Shown here: piece by piece, positions 17,240-24,270 of the stretch
Numbering within the stretch: position 1 is the first letter of the stretch
Layout of the letters: each line of letters opens with the position of its first letter
Origin: a virus
Length of the DNA stretch: 63,106 bases
Virus record (IMG/VR): IMGVR_UViG_3300021961_007069
Location: 1-63,106 of that record
Reading direction: 5' to 3' (one strand)
Program-made: the position numbers and the translations under genes
Notes under the pieces: generated by a model
What the model saw: only the letters and a program-made list of their open reading frames with translations
Told to the model about the DNA's origin: nothing
Database searches by the model: none

Positions 17240-17635
17240 ATGTGGTTATACAATGGTCATGAGCTTACGGATGAGGATGTCAAAGGGCATTATGGATTCA
17301 TCTATGAGATTGAATGTTTAGAAAACAGCAAGCTGTATCTAGGTCGTAAGTATTTTACAAAGGCCGGTACCAAACAAGTCAAAGGCAAAAAAAGAAAGAC
17401 ACGTAAGGAGTCTGATTGGAAAGACTATTATGGGTCTTCTCCTCGTATGCTAGAAGATGTTGAGAAGTTTGGTAAAGATAAATTTGTTAGAAGAATCGTC
17501 CGGCTATGCAAGACACGAGGCGAAACAAACTACTGGGAAGCTAAGTTGCAGTTTGCCAATGAGGTTCTAGAGTCAGACAAATACTACAATGACAACATTT
17601 TGGTGAAATTTACTAGAAGGAATATTGGATTATGA
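17240..17635 (+). CDS. GIY-YIG/Seg-like homing endonuclease (131 aa)
   Basis: The N-terminus (GFIYEIECLENSKLYLGRKYF) fits the GIY-YIG pattern with the first motif as GFI and second as YLG. DWKDYYGSSPRM, KFVRRIVRLC and the metal-binding Glu in NYWEAKLQF follow. This resembles Seg-like phage endonucleases that cut phage DNA to spread their own gene. Only the catalytic region is clear. The SD is buried in a hairpin, as in T4 homing endonuclease genes. Confidence 0.75.
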   Translation: MWLYNGHELTDEDVKGHYGFIYEIECLENSKLYLGRKYFTKAGTKQVKGKKRKTRKESDWKDYYGSSPRMLEDVEKFGKDKFVRRIVRLCKTRGETNYWEAKLQFANEVLESDKYYNDNILVKFTRRNIGL

Positions 17636-18084
17636 AAGTAGGATTCACATGTTCAACATTTGATCTGTTCCACGCTGGACATGTTATTATGTTGAAGGAA
17701 GCAAAGGCTCAATGTGACCATTTAATTGTTGGTTTACAAACAGATCCAACAATTGATAGAAAGGAAAAGAATAAGCCAGTGCAAAGTATTTTCGAGAGAT
17801 ATGTTCAGCTCCAGGCATGTAAGTATGTTGATGAAGTTGTGGTATATGCTACAGAAAAAGATCTTGTTGATATTCTCTTAGCATATCCAATTAATATCCG
17901 CATTCTGGGTAACGAATACGAGCATAGAGAATTCACCGGTCGTAACGAATGCATTGAGCGTGGTATTAAGTTCTACTTTAATAAAAGAGAACATACATTT
18001 TCTACGACGGAATTACGGCAGAGAGTTGTCGATGCAGAAGTGGATAAAACGCTGCGGCAAGCTGGGATTGATGTAACTCCTTGA
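17632..18084 (+). CDS. Glycerol-3-phosphate cytidylyltransferase-like nucleotidyltransferase (150 aa)
   Basis: The TagD-type fold is shown by GFTCSTFDLFHAGHVIML (HxGH motif), VGLQTDPTID, and a C-terminal FSTTELRQRV replacing the family RTxGxSTT motif. The family transfers CMP from CTP to a phosphorylated alcohol or sugar for surface polymers. It could activate a substrate for the neighbouring glycosyl- and sulfotransferases. Its last codons and stop carry a copy of the 16-bp operator element. Confidence 0.85.
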   Translation: MKVGFTCSTFDLFHAGHVIMLKEAKAQCDHLIVGLQTDPTIDRKEKNKPVQSIFERYVQLQACKYVDEVVVYATEKDLVDILLAYPINIRILGNEYEHREFTGRNECIERGIKFYFNKREHTFSTTELRQRVVDAEVDKTLRQAGIDVTP

Positions 18085-18133
18085 TTCTATTAGGAATTTA
18101 GTTGTTGACCTATTGACCAAATGTGCGTATAGT
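18073..18133 (+). promoter_or_regulatory. Operator element cluster 1 and early-type promoter
   Basis: GTAACTCCTTGATTCT (18073-18088) lies 55 bases upstream of the -10. The promoter is TTGACC (18105-18110), 17-base spacer containing ATTGACCA, and TATAGT (18128-18133). The likely start falls at the ATG of the next gene (18141), predicting a leaderless mRNA. Confidence 0.75.
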
Positions 18134-18140
18134 GGACAGT

Positions 18141-18518
18141 ATGTTAGTATACACTCGTGCTCGTTTCAAGCCTAAAAAGAAGCGTAAGGTTCGTGGCGTT
18201 ATTGCCACTAAGTATGATGCCAAGAAGTATATGGATAGTAAGTCTGTATACACTCCTCGTGATTACCGCCCGCCTCGTTCTGAAAGCGAGGTCGTCATGC
18301 AGGCAAAGTCGCTAGAGACTAATGCTTGTTTTACTAGTCGTGTATCAATGACTGATGCTGCTGTGTTAGCTAAAGAGCCAGAGCACGTTCGTGAGGCTAT
18401 CATTGCCAAAAGTAAGCGAATTGCTATTGCCTATAACAAGGGCGCTTATCAGTATGTTACTGACGAAACAGATCCTAAGACAATTGGTAGTGGTGAGAGG
18501 CTAAGACGCGGTGGCTAA
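18141..18518 (+). CDS. Basic protein of unknown function, leaderless (125 aa)
   Basis: I chose ATG 18141 because an earlier in-frame ATG (18123) lies upstream of the -10 box. The N-terminus is strongly basic (RARFKPKKKRKVRGV), the rest neutral (YTPRDYRPP, AIIAKSKRIAIAYNKG). The end overlaps the next gene by 8 bases. Nucleic-acid binding is plausible from charge but unproven. Confidence 0.75.
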   Translation: MLVYTRARFKPKKKRKVRGVIATKYDAKKYMDSKSVYTPRDYRPPRSESEVVMQAKSLETNACFTSRVSMTDAAVLAKEPEHVREAIIAKSKRIAIAYNKGAYQYVTDETDPKTIGSGERLRRGG

Positions 18519-19350
18519 TGTTCTTGTTGTATTCACACCTAGGTCTGGAAGCACTATTATAAGCGATCTACTCGCCTATAAGTACAATGCTATCAACCTC
18601 GATGAGGTGCTGGACACAACAATAAGAAGTGTGCTATACGACAAGATACCTGACGACATTAAAGCTATTCTGAGCGAACGTTCATTACTAGATCCTTTGC
18701 CAAAGCCAACAAATAAGAAAGAAAGAGATTCATATTTTTACCACACATTCAATCTTTACAATCAAAAGTTTGAATTTGTAAAAGAGGTAACACAAAAATA
18801 TCCTGTAATAGTAAAATATTATCCAACAGCTATGTTACCTGGGATTGGGCTAGTAGAATGGGCTATAGAAAACAATTTTGAGTTATATTTTGTAAGCAGA
18901 AGAAACTTTAAGAAGCAGCTATACAGTATCCTACTTGCAGAAGTAAAGACTAATTTTTATAGAAAAGCTAAGAAAGCAGGAAGACTTGAAATTTCAGAGA
19001 TTAGCGGATATCTTAATACAAATAATAGTTTGAACATTTCATTCCCTCCTGTAAATGTTCCTCCAGAGCAGGCAATAGAACAAATAGTAAAACTTACTGT
19101 TATTAACAATATGTGGAAAGCGTATGTCAATGCTTATGGTAAGTATGGTAAAGTAATGTACTACGAAGACACTATTGTTAGAGGAGATTATAGCCTACTA
19201 GATGTCAGTCCTGACTTGCTCCAGGCATATGGAAAGGAAGAAATTTCATTAAGACCAACACATAGATATAATGTTGGCGACCAGATATCTAACTGGCAAG
19301 AAATTCTCGAGATATTAAAACAATACGAAGTTCCTAATCTGCATGAATAA
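18511..19350 (+). CDS. Sulfotransferase-like protein 1 (279 aa)
   Basis: The N-terminal VVFTPRSGSTIISDLL matches the PAPS 5'-phosphosulfate-binding loop of sulfotransferases, and a later hydrophobic strand plus Arg/Ser (LYFVSRRNFKKQLYS) fits the 3'-phosphate site. It should transfer sulfate from PAPS to a glycan or small molecule. A paralogue follows with an 8-base overlap, then an APS-kinase-like gene, so the three may act together. Confidence 0.75.
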   Translation: MANVLVVFTPRSGSTIISDLLAYKYNAINLDEVLDTTIRSVLYDKIPDDIKAILSERSLLDPLPKPTNKKERDSYFYHTFNLYNQKFEFVKEVTQKYPVIVKYYPTAMLPGIGLVEWAIENNFELYFVSRRNFKKQLYSILLAEVKTNFYRKAKKAGRLEISEISGYLNTNNSLNISFPPVNVPPEQAIEQIVKLTVINNMWKAYVNAYGKYGKVMYYEDTIVRGDYSLLDVSPDLLQAYGKEEISLRPTHRYNVGDQISNWQEILEILKQYEVPNLHE

Positions 19351-20200
19351 TTTAATCTTATTTACAAATAGATCAGGTAGTACCATACTAACTGATTTGA
19401 TATCCTATAGTCAAGGCACCATTAATCTTGGTGAAGGCTTACATAGTCTTGCTCGCCAATATAACTACAACAATGATACCCAGAGACAGAGTGAATTGTA
19501 TAAACAGTTCTCCTCTACTAGCATAACAGCAAAATACCATAACGAGGCTACAAATGGATATGATCATGTTGGCTTCTTTAAGGCAAAGTCAAAAAGAATT
19601 GAAATTTTAAAACAATCTAACGAGAGTTGGACTATAAAAGAGCAGCTCGAAAAGCAAACTATGGATTTCTCTTTTATTGAGTATTGCATTGACAATGGCG
19701 TCGATGTATATCTTACCCACCGTAGAAATATTGTTGAGCAATTTATATCTAAGGTTAATGCTAGATATAGAATACAGCAAGACGAAAATTATGTCAGGTT
19801 TCCAAATCAAAGACCAAATGTGCGGTCCAGCACGTTTATCTTTACAAACGAAGATAATTGTATCAAGTATGATGCGATGCGTATACCATTCAGTTGGTTG
19901 AACATGTACACACAAGTCTTTATTGGTCAGCTATTCATGTGGCGTGTCGTATATGATAGATTTAAAAATCACATCAAGCTCGTATCATATGAGGACAATA
20001 TCAAACCTCTTCAGCTTGAGAAGTTTGGTATCACACAGCAGCATATTCAACAGTATCAAAAGGAGAAGGTTCATCTTGTGCCAACTCCTCATAATACAAA
20101 CAAAGTAATTGTAACTGATGACTTACCAGCCCCAGTACTAGGAGCATGGCAGCAATCATTGTATTATGTCGATAGACACAAGTACTTAGTGGAGATTTAA
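19343..20200 (+). CDS. Sulfotransferase-like protein 2 (285 aa)
   Basis: A paralogue of the previous gene: LILFTNRSGSTILTDLIS is the PAPS-loop motif and DVYLTHRRNIVEQFIS the second site. The rest has diverged, so acceptor specificity probably differs. It ends one base before the APS-kinase-like gene. Confidence 0.75.
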   Translation: MNNLILFTNRSGSTILTDLISYSQGTINLGEGLHSLARQYNYNNDTQRQSELYKQFSSTSITAKYHNEATNGYDHVGFFKAKSKRIEILKQSNESWTIKEQLEKQTMDFSFIEYCIDNGVDVYLTHRRNIVEQFISKVNARYRIQQDENYVRFPNQRPNVRSSTFIFTNEDNCIKYDAMRIPFSWLNMYTQVFIGQLFMWRVVYDRFKNHIKLVSYEDNIKPLQLEKFGITQQHIQQYQKEKVHLVPTPHNTNKVIVTDDLPAPVLGAWQQSLYYVDRHKYLVEI

Positions 20201-20201
20201 C

Positions 20202-20972
20202 ATGGCATGTACAATATTAGTAATGGGCCTACCAGGCTCTGGTAAAACGACATTTGCTGAAAAACTAGCAGCATTGCTTGGTGAAAATGTTGATTGGTAT
20301 AATGCTGATAAGGTAAGACAATTGCATAATGATTGGGACTTCTCACCAGAAGGTAGAATGCGGCAAGCAAAAAGAATGAAAGATTTTGCTGCAGCTTCTA
20401 ATAAGCAAGGTCGTTATGCTATTTGTGATTTCGTATGTCCAACATACGAGACACAGTCCTTGTTTGCAGGTGATATTATCGTTTGGATGGATACAATTAA
20501 GGAAGGTAGATTTGAGGATACAAATAAGATCTTCCAGCGACCAAAAGAGTTCATGTTTTGGATCGATAGCTGGGACTATGAAGATGAACTTCTTGATATT
20601 GCCTATATGATTGTTAGCGAGCACTTTGATTGGACTAAACCAACAGTTCAGATGATGGGTCGCTATCAGCCATTCCACGATGGTCATAAGGCATTGTTTG
20701 AGGAGGCTCTAAAGAAGACTGGTCAAGTTGCTATCTTTGTTAGAAAGATGCCTGAGGATGAAAAGAATCCATTTGGCCATAGAGAGACAGAAGCATATAT
20801 CCTAAAGAAGTTGTCTAATTATCTTGGTAAGTTTCAGATCATTTGGGTACCTAATATCGTTGACATTTCTTATGGCCGGGATGTAGGATATTCGATCAGT
20901 AAGATAGAGTTGCCTGAGGATATCCAAGCTATCTCTGCCACTAAGATTAGAAAAGAGATGGGAATAGGCTAA
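20202..20972 (+). CDS. APS kinase-like domain fused to NMNAT/cytidylyltransferase-like domain (256 aa)
   Basis: Residues 1-140 are a P-loop kinase: MGLPGSGKTTFAEKL (Walker A), WYNADKVRQ, DFSPEGRMRQAKRM and DFVCPTYETQSLF match CysC-type APS kinases. Residues about 147-256 are a nucleotidyltransferase: GRYQPFHDGHKALFEEAL (HxGH) and ISATKIRKEMG, most like archaeal NMNAT. Similar fusions occur in marine T4-like phages. Next to two sulfotransferases it could provide PAPS if APS is available, or serve NAD metabolism. Confidence 0.75.
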   Translation: MACTILVMGLPGSGKTTFAEKLAALLGENVDWYNADKVRQLHNDWDFSPEGRMRQAKRMKDFAAASNKQGRYAICDFVCPTYETQSLFAGDIIVWMDTIKEGRFEDTNKIFQRPKEFMFWIDSWDYEDELLDIAYMIVSEHFDWTKPTVQMMGRYQPFHDGHKALFEEALKKTGQVAIFVRKMPEDEKNPFGHRETEAYILKKLSNYLGKFQIIWVPNIVDISYGRDVGYSISKIELPEDIQAISATKIRKEMGIG

Positions 20973-21046
20973 TAGAAAATCTCTATCAGTTTGTAAGAAA
21001 CAACGAATTGGATATGCCTATATTTTTAAAGTAGAGTGGTATACAT

Positions 21047-21184
21047 ATGACAGAACAAAAACAAGAAGAAAAGAAATACATCTATGAATCGCCTGATAAG
21101 GGTAAAACGGTTTATAGACGTGAATTTGGTAAACTTGAGAAGGAACTCATTAAGGAGAAAACACAAAATGAAGACAGTAGGTGA
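21047..21184 (+). CDS. Small charged protein upstream of AhpC (45 aa)
   Basis: A short ORF with protein-like content (KKYIYESPDKGKTVYRREFGKLEKELIKEK). The KYIYESPDKGKTVYRR string resembles small hypothetical proteins in marine phages. It overlaps the ahpC start by 17 bases, and its last codons carry the AAGGAG that serves ahpC. The 74 bases upstream (20973-21046) hold no motif I recognise. Confidence 0.6.
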   Translation: MTEQKQEEKKYIYESPDKGKTVYRREFGKLEKELIKEKTQNEDSR

Positions 21185-21743
21185 TAAGTTAAATCCGTTT
21201 GTAATTACAGGTGTTAAGCCTGGTGCCCTAGCACCAGACGGTGCTTTCGAAGACATCACAGAAAAGTCATTCGAAGGTAAGTGGAAGGTAATTGTTTACT
21301 ATCCTAAGGACTTTACATTCGTCTGCCCAACAGAGATTGTAGCTTACGATAAGCTGAATAATGACTTCGCTGATAGAGATGCAGTTCTTCTAATTGGTTC
21401 TACAGACAATGAATTCTGTAAGCTAGCATGGAAGAATGCACATGAAGGTTTAAAGAAGACAACTTCTTGGTTCTTCGCTGACACGAAGCGTGAACCAGCT
21501 GACTATGGTGTAGAAAACCTAAGTCTTGTTTCTGACCTTGGTGTGTTCTTCAACCCAGCGGGTGCTGCTCTAAGAGCAACATTTATTGTTGATCCAAACA
21601 ACGTTATTCAGCATGTTACAGTTAACAGCTTAGCTGTTGGCCGTAATGCCGATGAAACGCTTCGCATTCTCGATGCATTGCAGACTGGTGAACTTTGCCA
21701 GTGCAACCGTCAGGTTGGCGAAGCAACTTTAAACGCGGCCTAA
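21168..21743 (+). CDS. ahpC: Alkyl hydroperoxide reductase C-type 2-Cys peroxiredoxin (191 aa)
   Basis: ATG 21168 follows AAGGAG. The peroxidatic Cys is in YPKDFTFVCPTEI and the resolving Cys in TGELCQCN near the C-terminus, as in typical 2-Cys AhpC. VGRNADETLRILDALQ fits the family C-terminal helix. It reduces peroxides and peroxynitrite in the cytoplasm. An AhpD-like gene two genes downstream could re-reduce it. Confidence 0.92.
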   Translation: MKTVGDKLNPFVITGVKPGALAPDGAFEDITEKSFEGKWKVIVYYPKDFTFVCPTEIVAYDKLNNDFADRDAVLLIGSTDNEFCKLAWKNAHEGLKKTTSWFFADTKREPADYGVENLSLVSDLGVFFNPAGAALRATFIVDPNNVIQHVTVNSLAVGRNADETLRILDALQTGELCQCNRQVGEATLNAA

Positions 21744-21892
21744 TGGAAGCAGAAGCAAAACCTCCATTCAAAGAAGTCATTTGGCACTTCTTGTGCTCCC
21801 AATGTAAGCTCTGGTGGAGTTTTGCAACTGACGACAATTGGAAACCAAGGACATGGTATTGCCCACATTGTGGACATAAAAAAGAAATATGA
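21743..21892 (+). CDS. Small zinc-ribbon protein (49 aa)
   Basis: Two CxxC knuckles (CSQCK and CPHCG) spaced by about 20 residues form a zinc ribbon with several Trp (LWWSFATDDNW). It starts in the ahpC stop (TAATG) and overlaps the SGNH gene by ATGA. Such mini-ribbons may bind nucleic acid or act as rubredoxin-like redox sites; placement between ahpC and ahpD makes the latter worth testing. Confidence 0.7.
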   Translation: MEAEAKPPFKEVIWHFLCSQCKLWWSFATDDNWKPRTWYCPHCGHKKEI

Positions 21893-22305
21893 TTGAGTGT
21901 TTAATTCTCGGTGATAGTATTGCTGTTGGCACTGCTCAGACTCGCCCTGAATGTGTTGCTTATGTAAAGAGTGGTATCAATTCTTATCAATTTAATAAGA
22001 AATATCCACAAACATTTAGTAGTAAGGTTGTTGTAATCAGTCTTGGTAGTAATGATCATAAGCACATTAAGACTAAGAAGGAACTGTTCGAGCTGCGCGA
22101 AAGAGTGCAAGCAGAAAAGGTGTATTGGATTCTTCCTGCTGGTAATTCAAAGACTAGCGAAATTCCTGTTGTAAGAATTCAAGAGCATGTAGAAAGTATT
22201 GCGGAAATGTATGGTGATTGGATTATTAGAATTCCATCTCTATCAAAAGATGGCATACATCCCACTAGTAACGGTTATAAAAGGATAGGAGAGATAACTA
22301 AATGA
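21889..22305 (+). CDS. SGNH/GDSL-like hydrolase (138 aa)
   Basis: Block I is CLILGDSIAVG (nucleophile Ser), block III VISLGSNDH (oxyanion Asn), block V DGIHPTSNGY (Asp and His). All four SGNH residues appear present in a minimal-length domain. It has no signal peptide, so a cytoplasmic or virion-bound esterase is likely. Such enzymes deacetylate glycans or peptidoglycan; the substrate is unknown. Confidence 0.82.
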   Translation: MIECLILGDSIAVGTAQTRPECVAYVKSGINSYQFNKKYPQTFSSKVVVISLGSNDHKHIKTKKELFELRERVQAEKVYWILPAGNSKTSEIPVVRIQEHVESIAEMYGDWIIRIPSLSKDGIHPTSNGYKRIGEITK

Positions 22306-22814
22306 GCTGGGTAGAAACAATTAAAGAAGTATTGCCAGAATACGCTAAAGACACAAAGTTGAATCTTGACGCTGTTCTCTTACGCAGCTCATTAGATCCA
22401 GTCGTGGCACATGGATGTGCCGTCGCTGCAGCAATGGCAACTGGTAATGGAAAGGTACTAGCTGTAATTGAACAAGGTATGGAAGACAATAAGGAATGTG
22501 TCGCCGCCTTGACAGCTGCTGCCACTATGGCTCAAAACAATGTTTGGTATCCATATATTGAAATGGCTGAGGACTCTGCACTGAAGGGTCTTCCAGCTAA
22601 CCTTCGTATGAATGCTATCATAAGCCATGGTGGTACAACTAAGTTAAATTTTGAAGCTTATTCTCTAGCAGCCTCAATCGTGGGCAAATGCCACTTCTGT
22701 GTCAAGGCTCACTATGATACCTTAAAGAAAGAAGGCATGACAGTTGAACAACTCCGCGATATTGGAAGAATTGCTGCAGTTGTTAACGCTGTTGCTAAAG
22801 TGTTAAACGGTTGA
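22302..22814 (+). CDS. ahpD: AhpD-like alkylhydroperoxidase (carboxymuconolactone decarboxylase fold, 170 aa)
   Basis: The C-terminal core GKCHFCVKAHYDTLKKEGMTVEQLRDIGRIAAVV carries the CxxC thiol pair and the nearby His of the AhpD family (given here only as motif; residues about 127-160). Length matches AhpD (about 170 aa). AhpD recycles AhpC using a thiol donor in several bacteria. Overlap with the SGNH gene by ATGA puts ahpC, ribbon, SGNH and ahpD in one operon. Confidence 0.85.
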   Translation: MSWVETIKEVLPEYAKDTKLNLDAVLLRSSLDPVVAHGCAVAAAMATGNGKVLAVIEQGMEDNKECVAALTAAATMAQNNVWYPYIEMAEDSALKGLPANLRMNAIISHGGTTKLNFEAYSLAASIVGKCHFCVKAHYDTLKKEGMTVEQLRDIGRIAAVVNAVAKVLNG

Positions 22815-22839
22815 CTTGACCATTTGAATCCTGTATAAT
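22811..22839 (+). promoter_or_regulatory. Sigma70-type promoter before the tmRNA locus
   Basis: TTGACT (22811-22816), 17-base spacer and perfect TATAAT (22834-22839). The expected start near 22846 would transcribe the 54-aa gene and probably the tmRNA. The GATAAATA just after the -10 is one mismatch from the late octamer. Confidence 0.75.
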
Positions 22840-22871
22840 GATAAATATTTGGTAATGATGAGGTTGAACAA

Positions 22872-23036
22872 ATGGATCTTCCTATCGATAATGTGGACCT
22901 TCGTACTATTGTTGCTGCTCTAGAAAAGAGTGGTGATAATGATCTTGCTGCCAAGCTGATGCTTGTTAGTAAGTTGATTGAAGAAGGTGGACCATATAAA
23001 AAGATTCTGCGCGAACAGTACGGAATCGTTGCATAA
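22872..23036 (+). CDS. Small acidic helical protein upstream of tmRNA (54 aa)
   Basis: ATG 22872 has GATGAGG upstream. The product (DLRTIVAALEKSGDNDLAAKLMLVSKLIEEGGPYKKILREQYG) is helical and plausible as a folded mini-protein. It ends 3 bases before the tmRNA acceptor region and shares its promoter. Function unknown. Confidence 0.7.
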   Translation: MDLPIDNVDLRTIVAALEKSGDNDLAAKLMLVSKLIEEGGPYKKILREQYGIVA

Positions 23037-23038
23037 GG

Positions 23039-23339
23039 TTAATGGTAGTAAACTGACGACTAAAGGTGTCTTGGACGTGGGTTCAACTCCCACCTTCTCC
23101 ACCAAAAGCACACTGACTCGAAAGAGTTAAGAGCCGGATTGTACCGGACACATAGTGTGCTTCTGCGGGGAAGAAATGGCTTCGACAGGGCAAGTAATAA
23201 ACCGACGGCTACCAGTGAGGCGACTGACTTAATCAGCGCAAAAAAAGTAAACGCAAATGACGATTACTACGAAATGGCTCTAGCTGCTTAATTGCAGTAT
23301 AGGTTCCAGAGTTAACCGCTTGGTAACAGAAAGGTTAGA
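23039..23339 (+). ncRNA. ssrA: Circularly permuted two-piece tmRNA
   Basis: The acceptor piece comes first: T-arm GTGGG-TTCAACT-CCCAC (23077-23093), acceptor strand CTTCTCC (23094-23100), discriminator A and encoded CCA (to 23104). The coding piece begins GGGGAAG (23167), which pairs with CTTCTCC including the G3-U70 wobble used by alanyl-tRNA synthetase, followed by the D-analogue GGCTTCGACAGG. The tag frame (23253-23291) reads ANDDYYEMALAA-stop. Exact mature ends of both pieces are not determined. It rescues stalled ribosomes and tags products for proteolysis. Phage tmRNAs are known; the permuted form points to an alphaproteobacterial origin. Confidence 0.92.
23105..23166 (+). other. tmRNA intervening (excised) segment
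   Basis: Between the two tmRNA pieces lies a predicted three-way junction: AAGCACACT (23106-23114) pairs with AGTGTGCTT (23154-23162), enclosing ACTC-GAAA-GAGT (23116-23127, GNRA tetraloop) and CCGG-ATTGTA-CCGG (23134-23147). It is probably removed by tRNA-processing nucleases. Confidence 0.8.
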
Positions 23340-23372
23340 GGCGGCGGTGTAAAAACCGTCCGCCTTTTTCTT
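23340..23372 (+). terminator. Rho-independent terminator after tmRNA
   Basis: GGCGGCGGT (23340-23348) pairs with ACCGTCCGCC (23355-23364) with one bulge and is followed by TTTTTCTT. Confidence 0.85.
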
Positions 23373-23398
23373 CCAACTGCATAAATGGAGGTAACAAC

Positions 23399-24025
23399 AT
23401 GAAGGCAGTAGAAATTTTAGATCGCATTGAAGCTTATTTTGATAGAAACCATAACTTGTTTATTAGGTTTGGTGGACTATTTGCAGCTTTGTTCTTTTTT
23501 CTTTATGTACCGTTCACAATACATTTTGAATCAATGGACAAACTCGAAGCTGAGCAAGAGAGAAACATCTTTCTTATGGCTCAAATGGAGGACATGAACA
23601 GCCGCATGGAGTTCCTTGAGCTCTCCTATGACAAAAAGCAAAAAGTTATGCGCGAGGTAGAATGCCTTGCAAAGAACATCTATTACGAGGCTGGCTCAGA
23701 ACCTCGTGAGGGTAAACTTGCTGTTGCTCAAGTTACAATGAACAGAGTAAAGAGTAATCAGTTCCCTAGATCTGTATGTGGTGTTGTTTACCAAAAGTAC
23801 AGAGGCGTCTGTCAATTCTCTTGGGTATGTGAGAATGACCTCCGTGCTCGATCTGGTCCTGCATGGAGGGAATCTCTAAAGATTGCCGAAAACATTTTGA
23901 TCAACAAAAGGTCATATAATGTTGTTGGTCAAGCCAAGTTCTTTCATGCTACCTATGTCGACCCGGCTTGGTCAAATACTAAGAAGGTGGTTAGACAAAT
24001 TGGTAACCATATCTTTTATCACTAG
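23399..24025 (+). CDS. Membrane-anchored SleB-like cell wall hydrolase (208 aa)
   Basis: A hydrophobic segment at about residues 24-42 and a coiled region (45-85) precede a Hydrolase_2/SleB domain: CLAKNIYYEAGSEPREGKLAVAQVTMNRV holds the catalytic Glu (motif spans residues about 89-117), and CQFSWVC and FFHATYVDPAW follow. The domain is probably a peptidoglycan lytic enzyme facing the periplasm. It begins after the tmRNA terminator with a GGAGG SD. Confidence 0.85.
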   Translation: MKAVEILDRIEAYFDRNHNLFIRFGGLFAALFFFLYVPFTIHFESMDKLEAEQERNIFLMAQMEDMNSRMEFLELSYDKKQKVMREVECLAKNIYYEAGSEPREGKLAVAQVTMNRVKSNQFPRSVCGVVYQKYRGVCQFSWVCENDLRARSGPAWRESLKIAENILINKRSYNVVGQAKFFHATYVDPAWSNTKKVVRQIGNHIFYH

Positions 24026-24081
24026 TTGTCTTTCTAATGTCGTGATGGGATAGTATCCCTACTTTTGTAATGAGGTGACTT

Positions 24082-24270
24082 ATGTCTAATGGTGATTTTG
24101 AAGTAGTCCCGCGTGGCACTATAGAGGAACTTAAAGTTCTTAGAGAGTTTGCAAAACAAATGTCTGCTTATAACTCTATCCATGATATGCCAACTCCACA
24201 TGAGATGCGGTACCTAATTAATACTTTGGAGTTGTGGTACAACGGTCATAACGAGAAGTATCCTGTATGA
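24082..24270 (+). CDS. Small protein of unknown function (62 aa)
   Basis: A soluble acidic protein with no recognised motif (EVVPRGTIEELKVLREFAKQ, MRYLINTLELWYNGHNEK). The SD is GAGGTG. A short hairpin GGGAT-AGT-ATCCC (about 24048-24060) in the upstream gap may be a weak terminator. It overlaps the PurA-like gene by ATGA. Confidence 0.65.
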   Translation: MSNGDFEVVPRGTIEELKVLREFAKQMSAYNSIHDMPTPHEMRYLINTLELWYNGHNEKYPV

